From contig JAFBJZ010000603.1 of assembly GCA_016785225.1 (NCBI GenBank), positions 1,713,001 to 1,777,000 of the forward strand: 64,000 nucleotides of DNA, in the 5' to 3' direction. The notes under the pieces are model-generated. The model worked only from the letters and a program-made list of their open reading frames with translations, searched no databases and was not told the DNA's origin. Positions within the stretch are counted from its first letter, which is position 1; each line of letters starts with the position of its first letter. Positions 47,380 through 59,764 of this stretch are shown one piece after another. Source of the DNA: Psettodes erumei. Lineage: Eukaryota; Chordata; Actinopteri; Pleuronectiformes; Psettodidae. A program made the position numbers and the translations under genes.

Positions 47380-47417
47380 GCCTCTTTTTCTTTTTTAGCT
47401 CTTTTTTGCAGGTGAGT
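47380..47417 (+). other. tenm2: Candidate recursive splice site (zero-length exon)
   Basis: A pyrimidine-rich tract (47381-47407, mostly T) ends in ttttttgcag at 47411, and the next six bases are GTGAGT. An acceptor directly joined to a consensus donor (YAG/GTRAGT) is the definition of a recursive splice site, used to remove very long introns stepwise; in vertebrates these are reported in long neuronal genes. It lies at least 44 kb into an intron that spans the rest of the window. No good donor within 300 bp downstream was seen for a vertebrate-type recursive exon. Use in cells is inferred. Confidence 0.5.
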
Positions 47418-50400
47418 CACCAGCCTTTGCTTTCCCTCTCCTCTCCTACGTGACGACGGCCTCCTCCTCTCCTCACCTCCGCTCCGTCAACGCGCCACCG
47501 CAGCCGCGTGCTCCCTGTCCCTCATCTTCCTCCTCCTCCTCCTCCTCTCATGCCAGTTTTACTCCTCAAATCCGTTCATCCAGTTCATCCCCCCCACTTC
47601 CAGCCTGCTCCTCCTCATCCTCCTCTTCCCTCGCTCCTCTCCTCTCATTTTACACTTTGCTGCTCTCCTCTTCATCACTCAGTCTGCCTGCGGTCTGACA
47701 GAGAAGCAGGGTTCTGATGGAGGCTGCCAGGCTGTCAGCACACATCTATTCACCGACATACACACACGCGTACTTAGCATGCGGCGCAGAGCAGGAAACA
47801 CAGGGGGGGGGGGGCAAAAACACAAACAAAGCATTGAAAGCGTCCATATTACCGAGTTCCATTTGAATTTCCATGCATTTATTTTTCTAAATATGTCTCG
47901 CAGACCTGTTGTCAGAAAGGAAAATTGTTTGTTGATTCACAGCCTCTCTTCTCTTGACATTATAATTGGGAAGGTGTGCGGGGAGATAAACAAACTTTAA
48001 AGCCATTGTTTGCGTTCCACGCTTCAGCGTATATGACATTGTAGATGTTATCGCTCCCATATCATAGTGGGGGACTGTTTTTCCAAGGCCAATGTACAGC
48101 CATTATTGCCACTCGCCCCTGTAAACAAACTCTTAAGGCTGTGAGGATGCTCTCCATGAGAGCTATCAGTCACTGTATTCACATTGCGTTCACTTTTCAC
48201 ACTGTTCTCGACAAAATCAAAAATCTCATCTCTTCATTTGCCGCGCTCGACTGTGACCGTTCTTGGCGTCTTTGGCGCCTTCTGCTGTATTTGATCAGTG
48301 CGCTCTACAAAAAGTTTGGTTCCTATCTGTCACGCCGTCACGTAGCTCCCCCCAAAGCTGTTGAAACCGGACTTAGCGGCGCGATGAGACGGCTTTGATA
48401 GCGAATTTAGCCTCCGCACATCGGGGGTATCAAAGTAGATACAATTTCTCTTTACTGAAATGAGTTTGATTCGGGCTGCTCTCTTGCAGCGCAGAGTAAA
48501 CAGACGCAGCAGGCCTTCGGTTTGGCATACTGATGTCCTGTGGGAGTCGGTCCGTGAGCAAAGATGAAAATATGCACAGTTTGATTCCGAGGAAAGATGT
48601 CCTCCACCCGGCCGCTTTTCCTCCAGCGCTTGTGTTTTCATCCGCTGCTCCCTTGTTGGCCTGCATTCTCCCATCTCCAGGGTGTTGAGAGGAACGAGCG
48701 GCTGACCGGTTATGGGGGGACCTCTGCGGCGGCAGTGTGTGTTTGTGCGACTGTGTGCGGGAAAGGGCGCTCGACGGAAGTGAGATATTGCGACGGCGAG
48801 GCGAGGGAATTGATGTGCAGTCCCTGCGTCTGCTCGGGGGCAAAGCCGAACTCTCCCAGCCTTCCAAGTGCAGCTCGAACTGCAGCAGACTCCTGACTTG
48901 GATGGTTTGGAGAGTTATAGAAGTGGAATGAAGGGAAAGAGGAACAGACAGTGCTGGCCGTATAGGAGTCAATCTGTCCCCTTCTCTGTTGTTAGTTAAA
49001 AAAAAAAAAGGAAAGATAATCCCTCACGAAAAAGAGGGCCCGGCTTCAGAGTTAGCCCTCCTCTCTCTTTCTGTTGGATGTGACAGTTAATCCGCGAGCA
49101 CAAGTGCCATCAAGCCCCTTCTGCCGCTTTCTCTAAAAACTCTTCCACGCTTGCACGCGGCGCTTTTTGCTCCGTCTCCCCTCTTTCTTCTGTTTCTTTT
49201 CAGCAATCCAACAGTTAACACCCCCTGCCACTCCCTTTGTTTTTCACGTGCGATCATACGGCAGTGTCTGGGTGGAATCGGCAGGAAGGAGAAGTGCCCC
49301 CTGAAGTGGACCGCGCCGCGCCAAACGGAGAAACGCGCAAAGTCGCGCCGCGCCCGTTCCGTGCGACTCTGCTGATAAAATGCGTTCGAAAACTCGCGAC
49401 ATATTTTCAGCCAAAAGAAACTTTTTCTGGAAACATTTGTTAAATGGATCATCAGTAAATGAGGCGCTGCCTGTTAAATGAAGAATCGAATAATGTGCAG
49501 TTAAGGATAAACAGAACCTCATCATCAGCCCGGTCTAATGATGGTCTAATTGAATTTTTTCATGGCAAAGAATTAGAACGATCATTTTGACAGTGGGAGC
49601 CACAGGCTATGATGCAGCTCTGTCGATAAAAATAGCGAGCCATTTGGATCCGTCATTTCCAGGCCGCTTTTTGAAAGCCTTAATATTTAGTGTTTGTTGT
49701 TTTAAGATCCACTGTAACCCGCGCTGCTGCATCAGGACTTACAGTACAGCCTTTTCCATTTTCCGCTCCAGTAAAGAAGTAGAGATTAAAACGTTACACT
49801 CTCGAGCAAATTTTAACCCACACGCAGATTCCATTTCCACTGCAGGAAATGCGTAAGAAGCCCTTTGACGGAGCGCGTTTCGCCGTTCCCTTAGCGTTAT
49901 GGTCGCCGTAGTGCGCTCCGCGGCCCGCCAGCGAGGGCGCCTCCAGATGTGAGCCGGCCGAGGCCGCCTCCGTCTCGGGGCGAGATGCGCCGGATGGGGG
50001 TTTGCGGAGCGGTTAGACAGACAGAAGCCGGGGGGCCCTCCAGGCGAAGAGGAGCCCTGTGACATTGAGGGGCACAAGTGGCCGCAGAGCTGACAAGATG
50101 CGAAGTGATATGCCCTCGCCATTCCTGTCAGTCACGCCACCTCATTAGGGACAGGGAAAAGGGGAGAGAGGAGCGCACCGAGCGGGAAACAAGGAGGCAG
50201 GGATCGAGCGGAGGTATTTATGTGAGCGAGGAACCAATTTTTTTTTTTTTTTTGTGGAATTACAATCATAGGAAGTCTCCACAGCTGTCAAGGAGCCGAG
50301 TTAAAAAATTGTTAAATTAGCATACCACGTGTTTGTCACACTAGCATAGTAATGAACTGATGCCGCAGAGGCCACTCGCGCGGATTTCTGTGCACAGGCT

Positions 50401-51733
50401 GGGAGTGGAGGGAGGGTGGAGGGTGGGCGGAAGATAACGCGACGGCATGAAATATTAACCCCTGGCTAAACACCCGAGCTTAGCCGCCTGTGAAATCCCA
50501 CTGTGGACAATGCTAATACATGCATTCACCAGGGAGACGATAGCGCCTTGTTGCGCCGCCAGATGGGAAGTGTGCATTAAGGCGCTCTCTCATGTATTCA
50601 TACGCCCATAATAGGATCTATAAGACGAAAATCCCAAAAGTCATTTCTGTAACGCAGACGGAACAATGCTGCAGAATTCCGCCGCGCGTGCGTGTGCGCA
50701 CACATGCGCCTCTCTCCCGCACGTGAACGCCCGCGCGCACACACGCAACATCCTTTGCCTCTGAAGCTAAATAGTTGATTGATGGTCTAAGCTGTGAAGA
50801 AATGCTCCCCTTTATGTCTCTAAAGGTTTGTAATTGCTGCAGTGAAAGGATGCTCACTCGCCTGGAATATTGATCCTAATGGGATTACTATCCTCCACCA
50901 GAGAGAGGGTGATGGAGAGAAAAAGATGGAGGGAGGATGAGAGAGAGCTGAGGAGGGGTCCGGACAGAGAGGTGAGCAGATAGACAGAGGGAGAAATCTA
51001 GTTTGTCCTTGCCGTTTTTTATTGATTTTTTTTTTCCCCCCCCCGCCGCAATCATTCAGTAACGACTTTCGTACGGGAACGATAAAGCGTATCGCTCTGG
51101 AAACCAGATCTGGAGAAAAATACTGGGAATAGAAATGTAGCAGGAGGAGGGGAGAGTTAGGCTGGCTCTCAAGGGAGAGATCATGGAGGGGCGACGCAGC
51201 CCTCCTCCCTTCCAGTCCTCTGGGACGGTTGTTGTTGTGGTGGATGTTGCGGCAGCGGTCTGGGCGCCGCTCGCGTCCCGGCAGCTGCAAACAAAAGTGG
51301 GTTCAAGCAGAATGCAGGAGTTAGAGACAGAGAGAGAGAGAGAGAGGTGAGAGATGTTTGCAAAGGAAGGAGTGAGACTTAAGCTGTCGGGCTGAGAGGT
51401 GCCACAGAAACTCAAGCAGGGAACAACCATATGCTCTCAGTGGCCATATTGTCATTTTGCAAAAAGTGCAGCTCGCTGCACCTCCCGATTAGTCCCGTCG
51501 CCGTTTCTCGTTTCGCTCCGCCCTCTTCATCTTTCAGAATTAATCAGCATGGAGGGCCGTCGGCCTGTCCGTCATTCTGTCCATCCCTCCGCCTGCCTGT
51601 TTGACTGCAGCAAACCCCAGATGGAAGGCGCAGCCATCAGCGTGCGGCCAGACTGTCCTCTGCCGCTAATTGAGACATTATGACGAGGCCGAGTCACGGA
51701 ATCTGCATATGTGTGTGCCTCAGCTGATAGCCC

Positions 51734-51770
<37 letters not shown>

Positions 51771-54700
51771 GTCAGTCTGTTTCAGCCCGACCATACTGTT
51801 GGTCATCTGCCCCTGTTGTGACTTACTCCAGGCTCATTCCACGCTGCTGAGCTCAGGCACTTAGTGATGCTCACACCGCGAAGTCACCTTTATGAATAAT
51901 TAGCAGAAAGCCATTAAGTCCGTTCTGCGCCTCCTGACGTCCCCCCCCCCACCCCACCGCCCCCCACGGGCGTGCGTCTTCTCGCAAGAGCGATGCGCGC
52001 TCATGTGACTCATTGTTTTTGCCGGCTTTGAAAGTTTGCTTCCTCTCCAGTGGGGGGTCTCGGGGGAGAAATGGCTTTGCTTAGAGTTCAAACGGAATAA
52101 AAGAGGTAAAGATAATCCAGGCAAAGACGTGGCGGGTGGGCGGAGGGCCGAGGAACAACAACAATGTCAGCAACAAACTAGCCAAGGCGGCAACAATCAA
52201 CGGGAAACTGACTAAAAGAACTGAGGAAATTACCGAACCCACCGAGTGGAAACTGTCGAACTACACGCGCGAGGACACACACTCATACAGTTGTCTCTCC
52301 ACCTGCCTGTGGGGTGATTTTTAAAAATGAGTTTTCAATACCTTCAAAGGCTTGTAATGCAGCCAGCAATTTCATTTTGACAGACGCACTCCTAAAGGTG
52401 CAGGGGTTTTTTTCTTCTCCGCAGCACAAAAGAAACTCACTGCGTGTGCGTGTGCGCGTGCATTTGGACCCAGTAGTGATCTGACTCCCACGGTGCCGTC
52501 TCAGCCTTTAAGAACTGCAGGAGACTTGTAGAGGACAAAAAAACAGCATGAAAGGAGAGAGACAAAAGGAGGTAGGAGAGGAAGGGCAGTGTCTGGTTCA
52601 CTTTCCAGCCGTGTGTTTGCATTACTTTGTGAGACTACACTTTTTTTTTTTTTTTACTTTTTTTTTTGACAAGGAGGTCTTTGTGGAATGATTATCAGAG
52701 CACTGACACACATCCCGCTGATTTGAAATTGCTATTCAATGTGATGAGCAAACAGGTTTTGAATTTGAATTACTGCAGGTTAGGGACACATAACGCTGTT
52801 TACACAAATCGGCATCAATCAAACGCGGCCGTCAGATGGACGGTTTATTAACTGCGTGTCAACTCGCGCTCCTGTTAGGAGAACATTTAAATCACCGCTG
52901 ACACGGGCAGATGTCCTCTCAGTCCACACAAACACGCGCAGATGTTGTTAATGTATGCACAGACCTACGTGCTGGAGGAAGAAAAAAAAGAAAAGAAGAA
53001 AAAAAAAGCAACCCACGAGTCATCCTGACGCAGCACCGAGCGCAGATGGTTTTACATATATTCAAAGGCAAAGACGTGTACGCACGCCATTAGCGCCATC
53101 ACCACCAGTGTTCCTGCAGGTGGTTGACCCCCACGGCAGCCCGTATGTCAGACTGATGGCCTGACGCTGATTGTTTACGACACGGGCGGGCCACCAGGGG
53201 CCCCCGGGGGCCTCTGAGGGCCACGCAGTCTCATTTTGGCATGACATCACTGGCTGTGACCTCGGAGGCAGGGCGACGCTAACGGCGGGAAGTGTCTCGT
53301 TTTGATTGAGCGGAGCAGAAAGACCGAGATTATGACTCGCTGCTGCGCCACTTTTTTTTTTTTTTATGCTCGCGCCGTAGTGGGAATTCGAGCTTGTGCT
53401 GAGCGAACCGGCAGGAGCGCTGTTTGAGAGGAGACCACCTCTGTTTTTGGACAAACATACCGTCTTTTTTTTTTCTGGGTTTGACCCTCGAACTGCACGA
53501 AAGATGCTTGACTGCTCGATTATTTTGGTTTGGCTTCAAACACTGAAAAAAGCTGCACGTTACTCACAGGAATGATGGAAGACTAGTGTTTAAATCTACT
53601 CAACATTAAAAAGGAATACATGAACAGCGCGTGTAATGGCTATGCATAATGCTAGCGATGGTTAGCCTCAGCCCTTCGGGGGGGGTTTAATCTCATTTAG
53701 TGCCTTGTTTTGACACCACCGCCAACGCCTTTAAAGTTTTTGGTCCGTTCTGGGCACACCCGACGCCGTCTCCATCCTCAAAGCCTCTGCTACCTGCTCA
53801 GCGACCAAACGGAAGACGAGTTAGCGAGGCGCTGGCGAACATGAAGGAGCAGCGAGAGCAGCCAGCTATTTCCCCCAGGGATCAACGAAAAAAAACACGA
53901 AGCAAATTTAAAAAAAAAAAAAAAGTGTGATGTACATCTTTTTATGGAGTTGTGCCTCCAAATTGCCAAAAAGCTGATTACTACCTCTTTAGAGTTTGCG
54001 ATCGTAAGTGGAAACACGTTTGTCAGTGTTCAAGTGTCAGTGATTATCCAAAACGCTGTCTTTATCCCAAAAAAAAAAAAAATGACAGCGTGAGTCCTTT
54101 GTTCAAACTTATGTTACCCATTTTCCTGAGAAGCAACCCCATGTATAAGAGGAGCATTTTCTCTCTGAAACAGAAGTAGGGTGATGTCTTGATGGCGCTG
54201 TAGGGGAGGTCGGGGTGGATGGATGGGTAAACACGGCGTCTCACTCCGACGCTTAATACCAAGATTTGCTTCTCATCTGCTCCCCACAGTATCGGACGGC
54301 TTCTTTTGTCAATGTTTTGACAATGTTTCCCTAACCCTAACCACACACTTATCTAAATATACGATGTGGGGGATCAGCAAGCGGCCCTGCGATTCATTTT
54401 CGTCACGTCAAATGTTCTGTTATTCAGGTATGAGCACTTGTTGGGATCCATGTCACGAGCAGAGCGTGAAGTCAGAAGTCAGATCCTCTCGCGCCCGCGA
54501 TCCTGCGGCTGCATCGTCGCGGTCTCCGGTGAAGTTTTCCAATTACGTTTTTCCACAAAGCGACTCTTCCTCGAAGGTTGTGAGGAGAGGGGGGGGGTTC
54601 CAGAGACATAGATTGTGATCCGCGATATCCGGAGGATGGGGTAGATTCTTCCTCCCCCGATTTATGGGGCCTGAGGTCGAGCCCCGTTTCTCCCGCCGAA

Positions 54701-54980
54701 CTCGTGTCACTGCTGCAGGGCCGAGCTGGTCCTTCACACGCGTGTTAATGCGTCGTTTTCAGGACGCAGCATACCCCGAGACTGATGTGCCTTGTGTGTA
54801 ATAAAGAGGCGGTATAATGGGATGCCCAACTTTCCCTCTTTGAATGATATTTTGCATTAAAAATGTAAATTAAAAAGCCACCCCCCCACCACCCACCACC
54901 ACCACACCACGAACCCCCTTCTCCTCATCACCATGTCCAAAACAATTTTCTGCATGGCTCCCTTGCGGTAGTGGAATCGA
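47418..54980 (+). other. tenm2: intron segment, largely unique sequence
   Basis: No coding sequence is recognised. Contents: (TCC)n at 47527-47547, (TG)n at 51734-51772, poly-T runs at about 50229-50243 and 52642-52655, poly-A at about 53910-53924, CpG-rich stretches at 49850-50010, and AT-rich TAAT patches at 51530-51560 and 51660-51690. Two short CCCTAA units at about 54330-54342 are too few for an interstitial telomere tract. Acceptor-like tracts at 49188-49205 and 52406-52426 have no matching donor. Confidence 0.55.
51734..51772. repeat. (TG)n microsatellite
   Basis: About 18 TG units with one TATA interruption near the end. Confidence 0.95.
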
Positions 54981-55202
54981 ATGTATGTTGATGTGTGTGC
55001 TTGCTGGTGTGTGTGTGTGTGTGTGCGTGTGCGTGTGTGTGTCCATCCTCGCCTGGACCCTAACTGATTGTGATTGCATTTCCATCGGATTTTCTCCCAG
55101 CGAGAAGGAGAGCAGGGCCCAGATGGAGAAATGGGATCAGAGGGGGAAACTCAATTCCCCTTTCCAGACACAGTCTCTTCCAGCGTGCGTGGTCATGCCG
55201 CA

Positions 55203-55243
<41 letters not shown>

Positions 55244-55776
55244 TGTGAATGGTGTCCTCTATAACACAGAGTATTAACATTACTAATGAGGTGTGAGAGA
55301 GGGAGCGAGATCGAGCAAGTGGACGACGAAAAGAAGGTGGATCAGAGAAACGGAGCAAGAAGAGGAAGAGGAGTAACTGCGGATCCCATTGCGGGGCGCT
55401 TGGTGAGGAGGGTGGAGGGGCAGTGGGAGGCTGTGAGCAGACATTTATTGGAGGAGAAAAGAGCGAGCACCGGTTGAAGGAGGAAGAAGTGAGGCCGAGA
55501 GAAAGATGGGAGGAGCACAAGAGAAAGGTGCTGCGAGGAGAGAAGTGGCACTCTTCCCATCTAAATCCATCTGCTCTGTGGTCAGGTGTTGAGTGTGTGT
55601 GTGTGTGTGTGTGTGATCCACGCACATACGCGTATTGTGGCACGTATATGTAAGAGGCTCCTTCTCATGTCAGGTAATCCAGGAGGATAGCACGACTCAG
55701 TGAGAGGGATGAGAGCGTATCCTGTCTCGCTAACAATGGCTTTAAGAGATACTTCCGCTCTTTCTTCTCCCATATA

Positions 55777-55832
<56 letters not shown>

Positions 55833-55961
55833 AGGATCAGACCATTTCAGAGGAGCTGTGCCCACAGGACACCTGTTCTGATAACTCAACATTGACGGCG
55901 TGCACATTAATTCCCCTTACAATCTGTAAGGCACAATCTAAGGAAACATCCTACAGCCTGC

Positions 55962-56010
<49 letters not shown>

Positions 56011-56582
56011 TGTCTGATGTGTGTCTGCGTCTGTGTTTTATCCCAGATAGCATCTTTGCTCCAGATAAACCTATTGTTCTTGCCTCTAACCACCATTATC
56101 CTGTTGTCGGGGGAAAACTGTTTCACAGCATCAGTACAAAACCCAGAGAATCGGTCCTTATCCATCTTCTCACTCCATCTCCTCTCCTCCCTCCATCCAT
56201 CCACTTTTTCATTTTCAACTTGCATTCATCTGTTTCCCCCTCTCCATCTGGTCCTCCTCTAACTTTTTTTTTTTTTTTTTTTTTTTTTGTTCTCCCTAAA
56301 ACTCATTTGTGCAATCACTCTCGTTTTTATTCTTTCCCCCCCATCCTCCTCTTCCCGCCCTCTTTCTTTTGTCTGTCATAGCGGGATGCGGCGCAGTCAT
56401 TTGCTGCCCCAGTCTATAGCTAGGAGCCCTCTCGCTGTGATAGATGCCTGCCCATGAAAGACATTTGTTTCCTTTACTGTCACTGTGCAATAATCAGCCA
56501 CTCTAACGTAATCAACATATTGCCCTTGCGGTAAATACAGCTGAGCAAGTGGGTCCGTGCGCATTTGTGTGGGCATGTGAGC

Positions 56583-56617
<35 letters not shown>

Positions 56618-56620
56618 GCT
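54981..56620. repeat. Cluster of TG/CA microsatellites
   Basis: Six long dinucleotide arrays lie within 1.6 kb: (TG)n at 55007-55042, (CA)n at 55206-55239, (TG)n at 55592-55615, 55779-55832, 55965-56007 and 56586-56615, with a poly-T run at 56264-56288. The CA array is complementary to the TG arrays and could pair with them in RNA. There is no coding sequence; frames here translate as repeats. Confidence 0.95.
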
Positions 56621-56754
56621 GGGTAGGGGGTGAGGGTAATTTCTTTTGTGTGCACGTGTACCTGCAGTTGCACGGATGTGGCTCTGTGGATTTTTCAAAT
56701 TTATTTATTTATTTTTGTCATTTGGCAGCGCTTGCACGTATGTGCCATGTGACA

Positions 56755-56850
56755 GAGAGAGATGATTCTTGGTGAGAAAGCAGTTTGTTAGCGAATTAGA
56801 GTTAATTAGCCAACTTTCAGTTCCCAATGCTGTAATTGGGCCCATTTCTC
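56755..56850. promoter_or_regulatory. AT-rich island, conserved-element-like
   Basis: Unique sequence has gatgattcttgg, gcgaattagagttaatt, gccaactttcag and ccaatgctgtaattggg (with inverted CCAAT/ATTGG). TAAT cores and a paired CCAAT are typical of conserved enhancers. Conservation is untested. Confidence 0.3.
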
Positions 56851-58372
56851 TCTGTTTCCTCCAGCTGGCGTCTCTCATCCACTGCGGAGAAAAGAAGGGA
56901 AAGAGCGAGAGAGAGAGAGGGGAGGGCTGAGTCAGAGGACGAGGGTGGGAGCGGAGGGAAGTTGGGGGGGGGGCACGCATTGCACGTCTGTAGGGGTGCG
57001 TGGAGCACAAACGAACCTACCCCCTGGGGGGGTAAGAACCACTTGCGCTGGGGATCGAGAAAGTGAGAAGCATTAACCGAGGGATAATGATGAAAGGAGC
57101 GCTGATGGGAATGAAAATGCAAACGAACGTGCGGGATGAGGGGCGGGGAGGAAGTGCGTGTTGGTGGGGTTGGGGGGGGGGGTTGTGGAGGGGAGGGAGT
57201 AAAGTGACAGAAACGCTGAAGGATGAGCGGGGAGGTGGCGAAATCATATGCGGTTACAAAGTGAGGGAGCGGGGCGCGATGTGGAGGCGGCTGCGTTCAA
57301 GTCCGGCCGGTCGGGAACTTCCCTCACACTTTCCCGCCTCTCGCCCCGTCCTGTCCTCACTCCCCCCTCCGCACCAGTCTCATAAACCCAGAAATGCCAC
57401 GAGGATAACATTTTAAGACAACGACTGCGTCGGGTCTGGTCGAGAGATAACGCAACATATGAAAAAAAAATACAAACGAGGCGGGGGGGGGTTGAGGCTA
57501 GGGAGTGCTGAAGCGAAGAAGGAGTGATGAAAGAGGGGGAACGGGCCCTCTCTTGGTGCCGCAGCGTGATGATCAGTGGAGTCTAATGAAGGTGCAGATG
57601 TCCCGGAGGAGTCCTGCGCACTCTTGACGACCACTGGGAATGGCAATTAACGCGCAGTCTACTGAAGGGAGGATGTATATGCACACACACACACAAACCG
57701 GTAGACGTGCGCACGCGCAATTTCTATAAAATGTACCGCAGCCCCGCTTGCAAAACTCTAAATTCAAACGCGGCATGAACAACAAATGGTGCATTCAGCC
57801 ATCCTATACTTACCATTAGCTTATATAATGTAAATGGCTAGCAGAGAGCAGTATTACGCCCCACTGTTCCTTACCAGCACCGGAAAGGGTAGCATGGAGC
57901 TCAAGTGATTGCCTATTGTGCACGTAACCACCCAGAACTCTCAACAACACGGATCCCGTTCTTGCTTCAGCTTCACCGCATGGAGCCCTCGCCCCTCTGC
58001 TCTGTTGCCCTATATTTCATATACCGTATGTCCTCTCACACCGGCCCTGTGCTCGTTACCGTATTGATATTTTTGGTTCCAGCGCTCAGCGTATTGACAT
58101 GGGTGGAGATATGAGAAAGAGCTGGAGTGGGACACGAGGGCTCAGGTGGCAACTGGTGCACTGCGGATTAGCGGCGTTGCACGTGCGCGTGCGCGCGCCG
58201 TGGAACAACTCCTCGCAGAGCAGGTCAGTGGAGGGACCGCGCAGTTGTGTAAAGATGAAAGGATAAAGCGCCGCGTCGGGAGCCTGCAGAGAAATGGACA
58301 GAGCAAGAGATAAAGGGGAGTACGCATGCATAAGTGTATCTTTACACACGCATCCGTGACCGAAAATTTGTG

Positions 58373-58375
<3 letters not shown>

Positions 58376-58403
<28 letters not shown>
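58376..58403. repeat. (TG)n microsatellite
   Basis: About 14 TG units in the intron. Confidence 0.95.
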
Positions 58404-59174
58404 CCTCAGCAAATGTTCCAGGCCAAATACAGCTGGTCCGCCCTCTTCTGAGATAAAAGCGTCTGCCTCTATACCGCTGAGACTGCGGCCTAATGGCACC
58501 ACAAGACCGAAGCTGGCACACGTGGTTGGCGGAAGGGGTGAACGAAGCGATGAAGGGACGACGTCGTTATTATCTGGGGCGTTCGCGCGGCTGGAGGTGG
58601 AACTTGCGTCCCTCCCCGGTTCGGTCGGGTTTATAGTCAAAGAGAGACGGGCAGAAACTTTCTCCTTTCTCTCTGTTTGTCCTCTTCTTTATCCATGAAA
58701 TTACCCTGACCTTTGCATATGCCAATTGAAATTGTTCTTTCCTTCTTTCCATCTTTCATTCTGCTCCGTGCTGTAGCTGCTTGCTGCCCACTGATTTTTT
58801 CTTAATTATTATTATTATCAGAGGCTGCAGAAAAGACAAGATAAAAAAGATATTGTCTTCTACAACGCCTGCCTCTTTCATCCTACAATTTTCGACAAAC
58901 AGACAAAAAAAACCATCACAGTTACGAGCCAAGGTTGTGTATTCAGCACTGGGCATTGTTGGCCCAGAGATCAGGCTTTCAGCTGTATAATTTCGTCGCT
59001 GTAAAAAGAGATCGACTCCAGTTATTTACTTTCACCGAGGAGATGCAGTTTATCATGGAGGGAATAAGCCATCTGCCATGCGTTTCTTTTAAAAGCGCAC
59101 GTGCACGCACGCCAACGTGCGTGCACAGGTTAGCGTCAGACAGCAGAGATGCTATCAGTTGTAGTTAAGGAGGA

Positions 59175-59300
59175 GGGGTCTTAGTTACCTCTAGGTTAAT
59201 GATCCTCATTAATATGCGCTAATATACCCCAGGTCATGCAGTAATTAAAAATCTCATTCAATGCTCTCAGCTTAAACTGACTGACTTGGCTTCGTCCTAC
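59175..59300. promoter_or_regulatory. AT-rich island, conserved-element-like
   Basis: Unique sequence contains ggttaatgatcctcatt, aatatgcgctaatatac, tcatgcagtaatt and cagcttaaactgactg. It has several homeodomain and POU-like cores with no low-complexity character. Appearance only. Confidence 0.3.
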
Positions 59301-59721
59301 AAAGATTAGCATTTAATATTTGTCTCCAAGGTCTGTAGTTCATAGTGAGGGGGTGAGACTAATCGCCTGATGTTGAACATTGGACTGGGCTGTCTGTCTC
59401 CTCCAGTGCCGAGTCAAGTCTTGTGCCTCTGCTTGGCTGGGCACAACTGTTTATGAGCCGAATGGGTTTGCAGGTCGGGCCTTGGAGAGTTGCATCACGT
59501 TTGCAGGAGAGTGTTTGTGCAAAATGGGCACGCAAACAAGCGCTCCCGACTACACACTCAGGCGCACGCTTTGGATGCACAACTGCAGGTGAAGTCCATC
59601 AGCATGGGGACTTCCATATTCCTCTGAGTCAGCTGATGTCATCTGATGCAAGCTGTGCTAATTGTGAGGCTGTATGACGATTGCATCTTGCAGAAGAAAA
59701 AAAAATAGGTAGATAAACACG

Positions 59722-59723
<2 letters not shown>

Positions 59724-59762
<39 letters not shown>
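59724..59762. repeat. (AC)n microsatellite
   Basis: About 19 AC units, one of the longest in the window. Confidence 0.96.

Positions 59763-59764
<2 letters not shown>

Larger units (their letters stand above)
41160..47394 (+). other. tenm2: intron segment between the X-box block and the recursive splice site
   Basis: No coding sequence is recognised. Contents: a perfect X-box at 41243, (TA)n near 41467-41480, (TCC)n at 41704-41732, (AC)n at 43808-43838 and 43975-43995, (TC)n at 44739-44768, poly-A at 46123-46146, (AC)n at 46298-46327, 47170-47200 and 47331-47359. A 25-base imperfect palindrome lies near 45964-45988. The 245-codon minus-strand frame at 44907-45644 has no family similarity and includes repeat-encoded residues. 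Confidence 0.55.

Noticed and set aside
53185..53215. CTCF-like ccaccaggggcccc
   Set aside because: Departs from the core GGGGGC consensus; no further support.
54328..54343. CCCTAA units resembling telomere repeat
   Set aside because: Only about two units; too short for an interstitial telomeric tract.
56047..56160. Open frame after a tttatcccag acceptor
   Set aside because: No donor and no family similarity; lies in the microsatellite cluster.
59407..59588. 182-nt segment with acceptor ctcctccag and donor gcag/gtgaag, cysteine-containing frame
   Set aside because: The cysteine-containing frame is phase 0; in the teneurin phase it hits a stop. The cysteine spacing does not match an EGF repeat.
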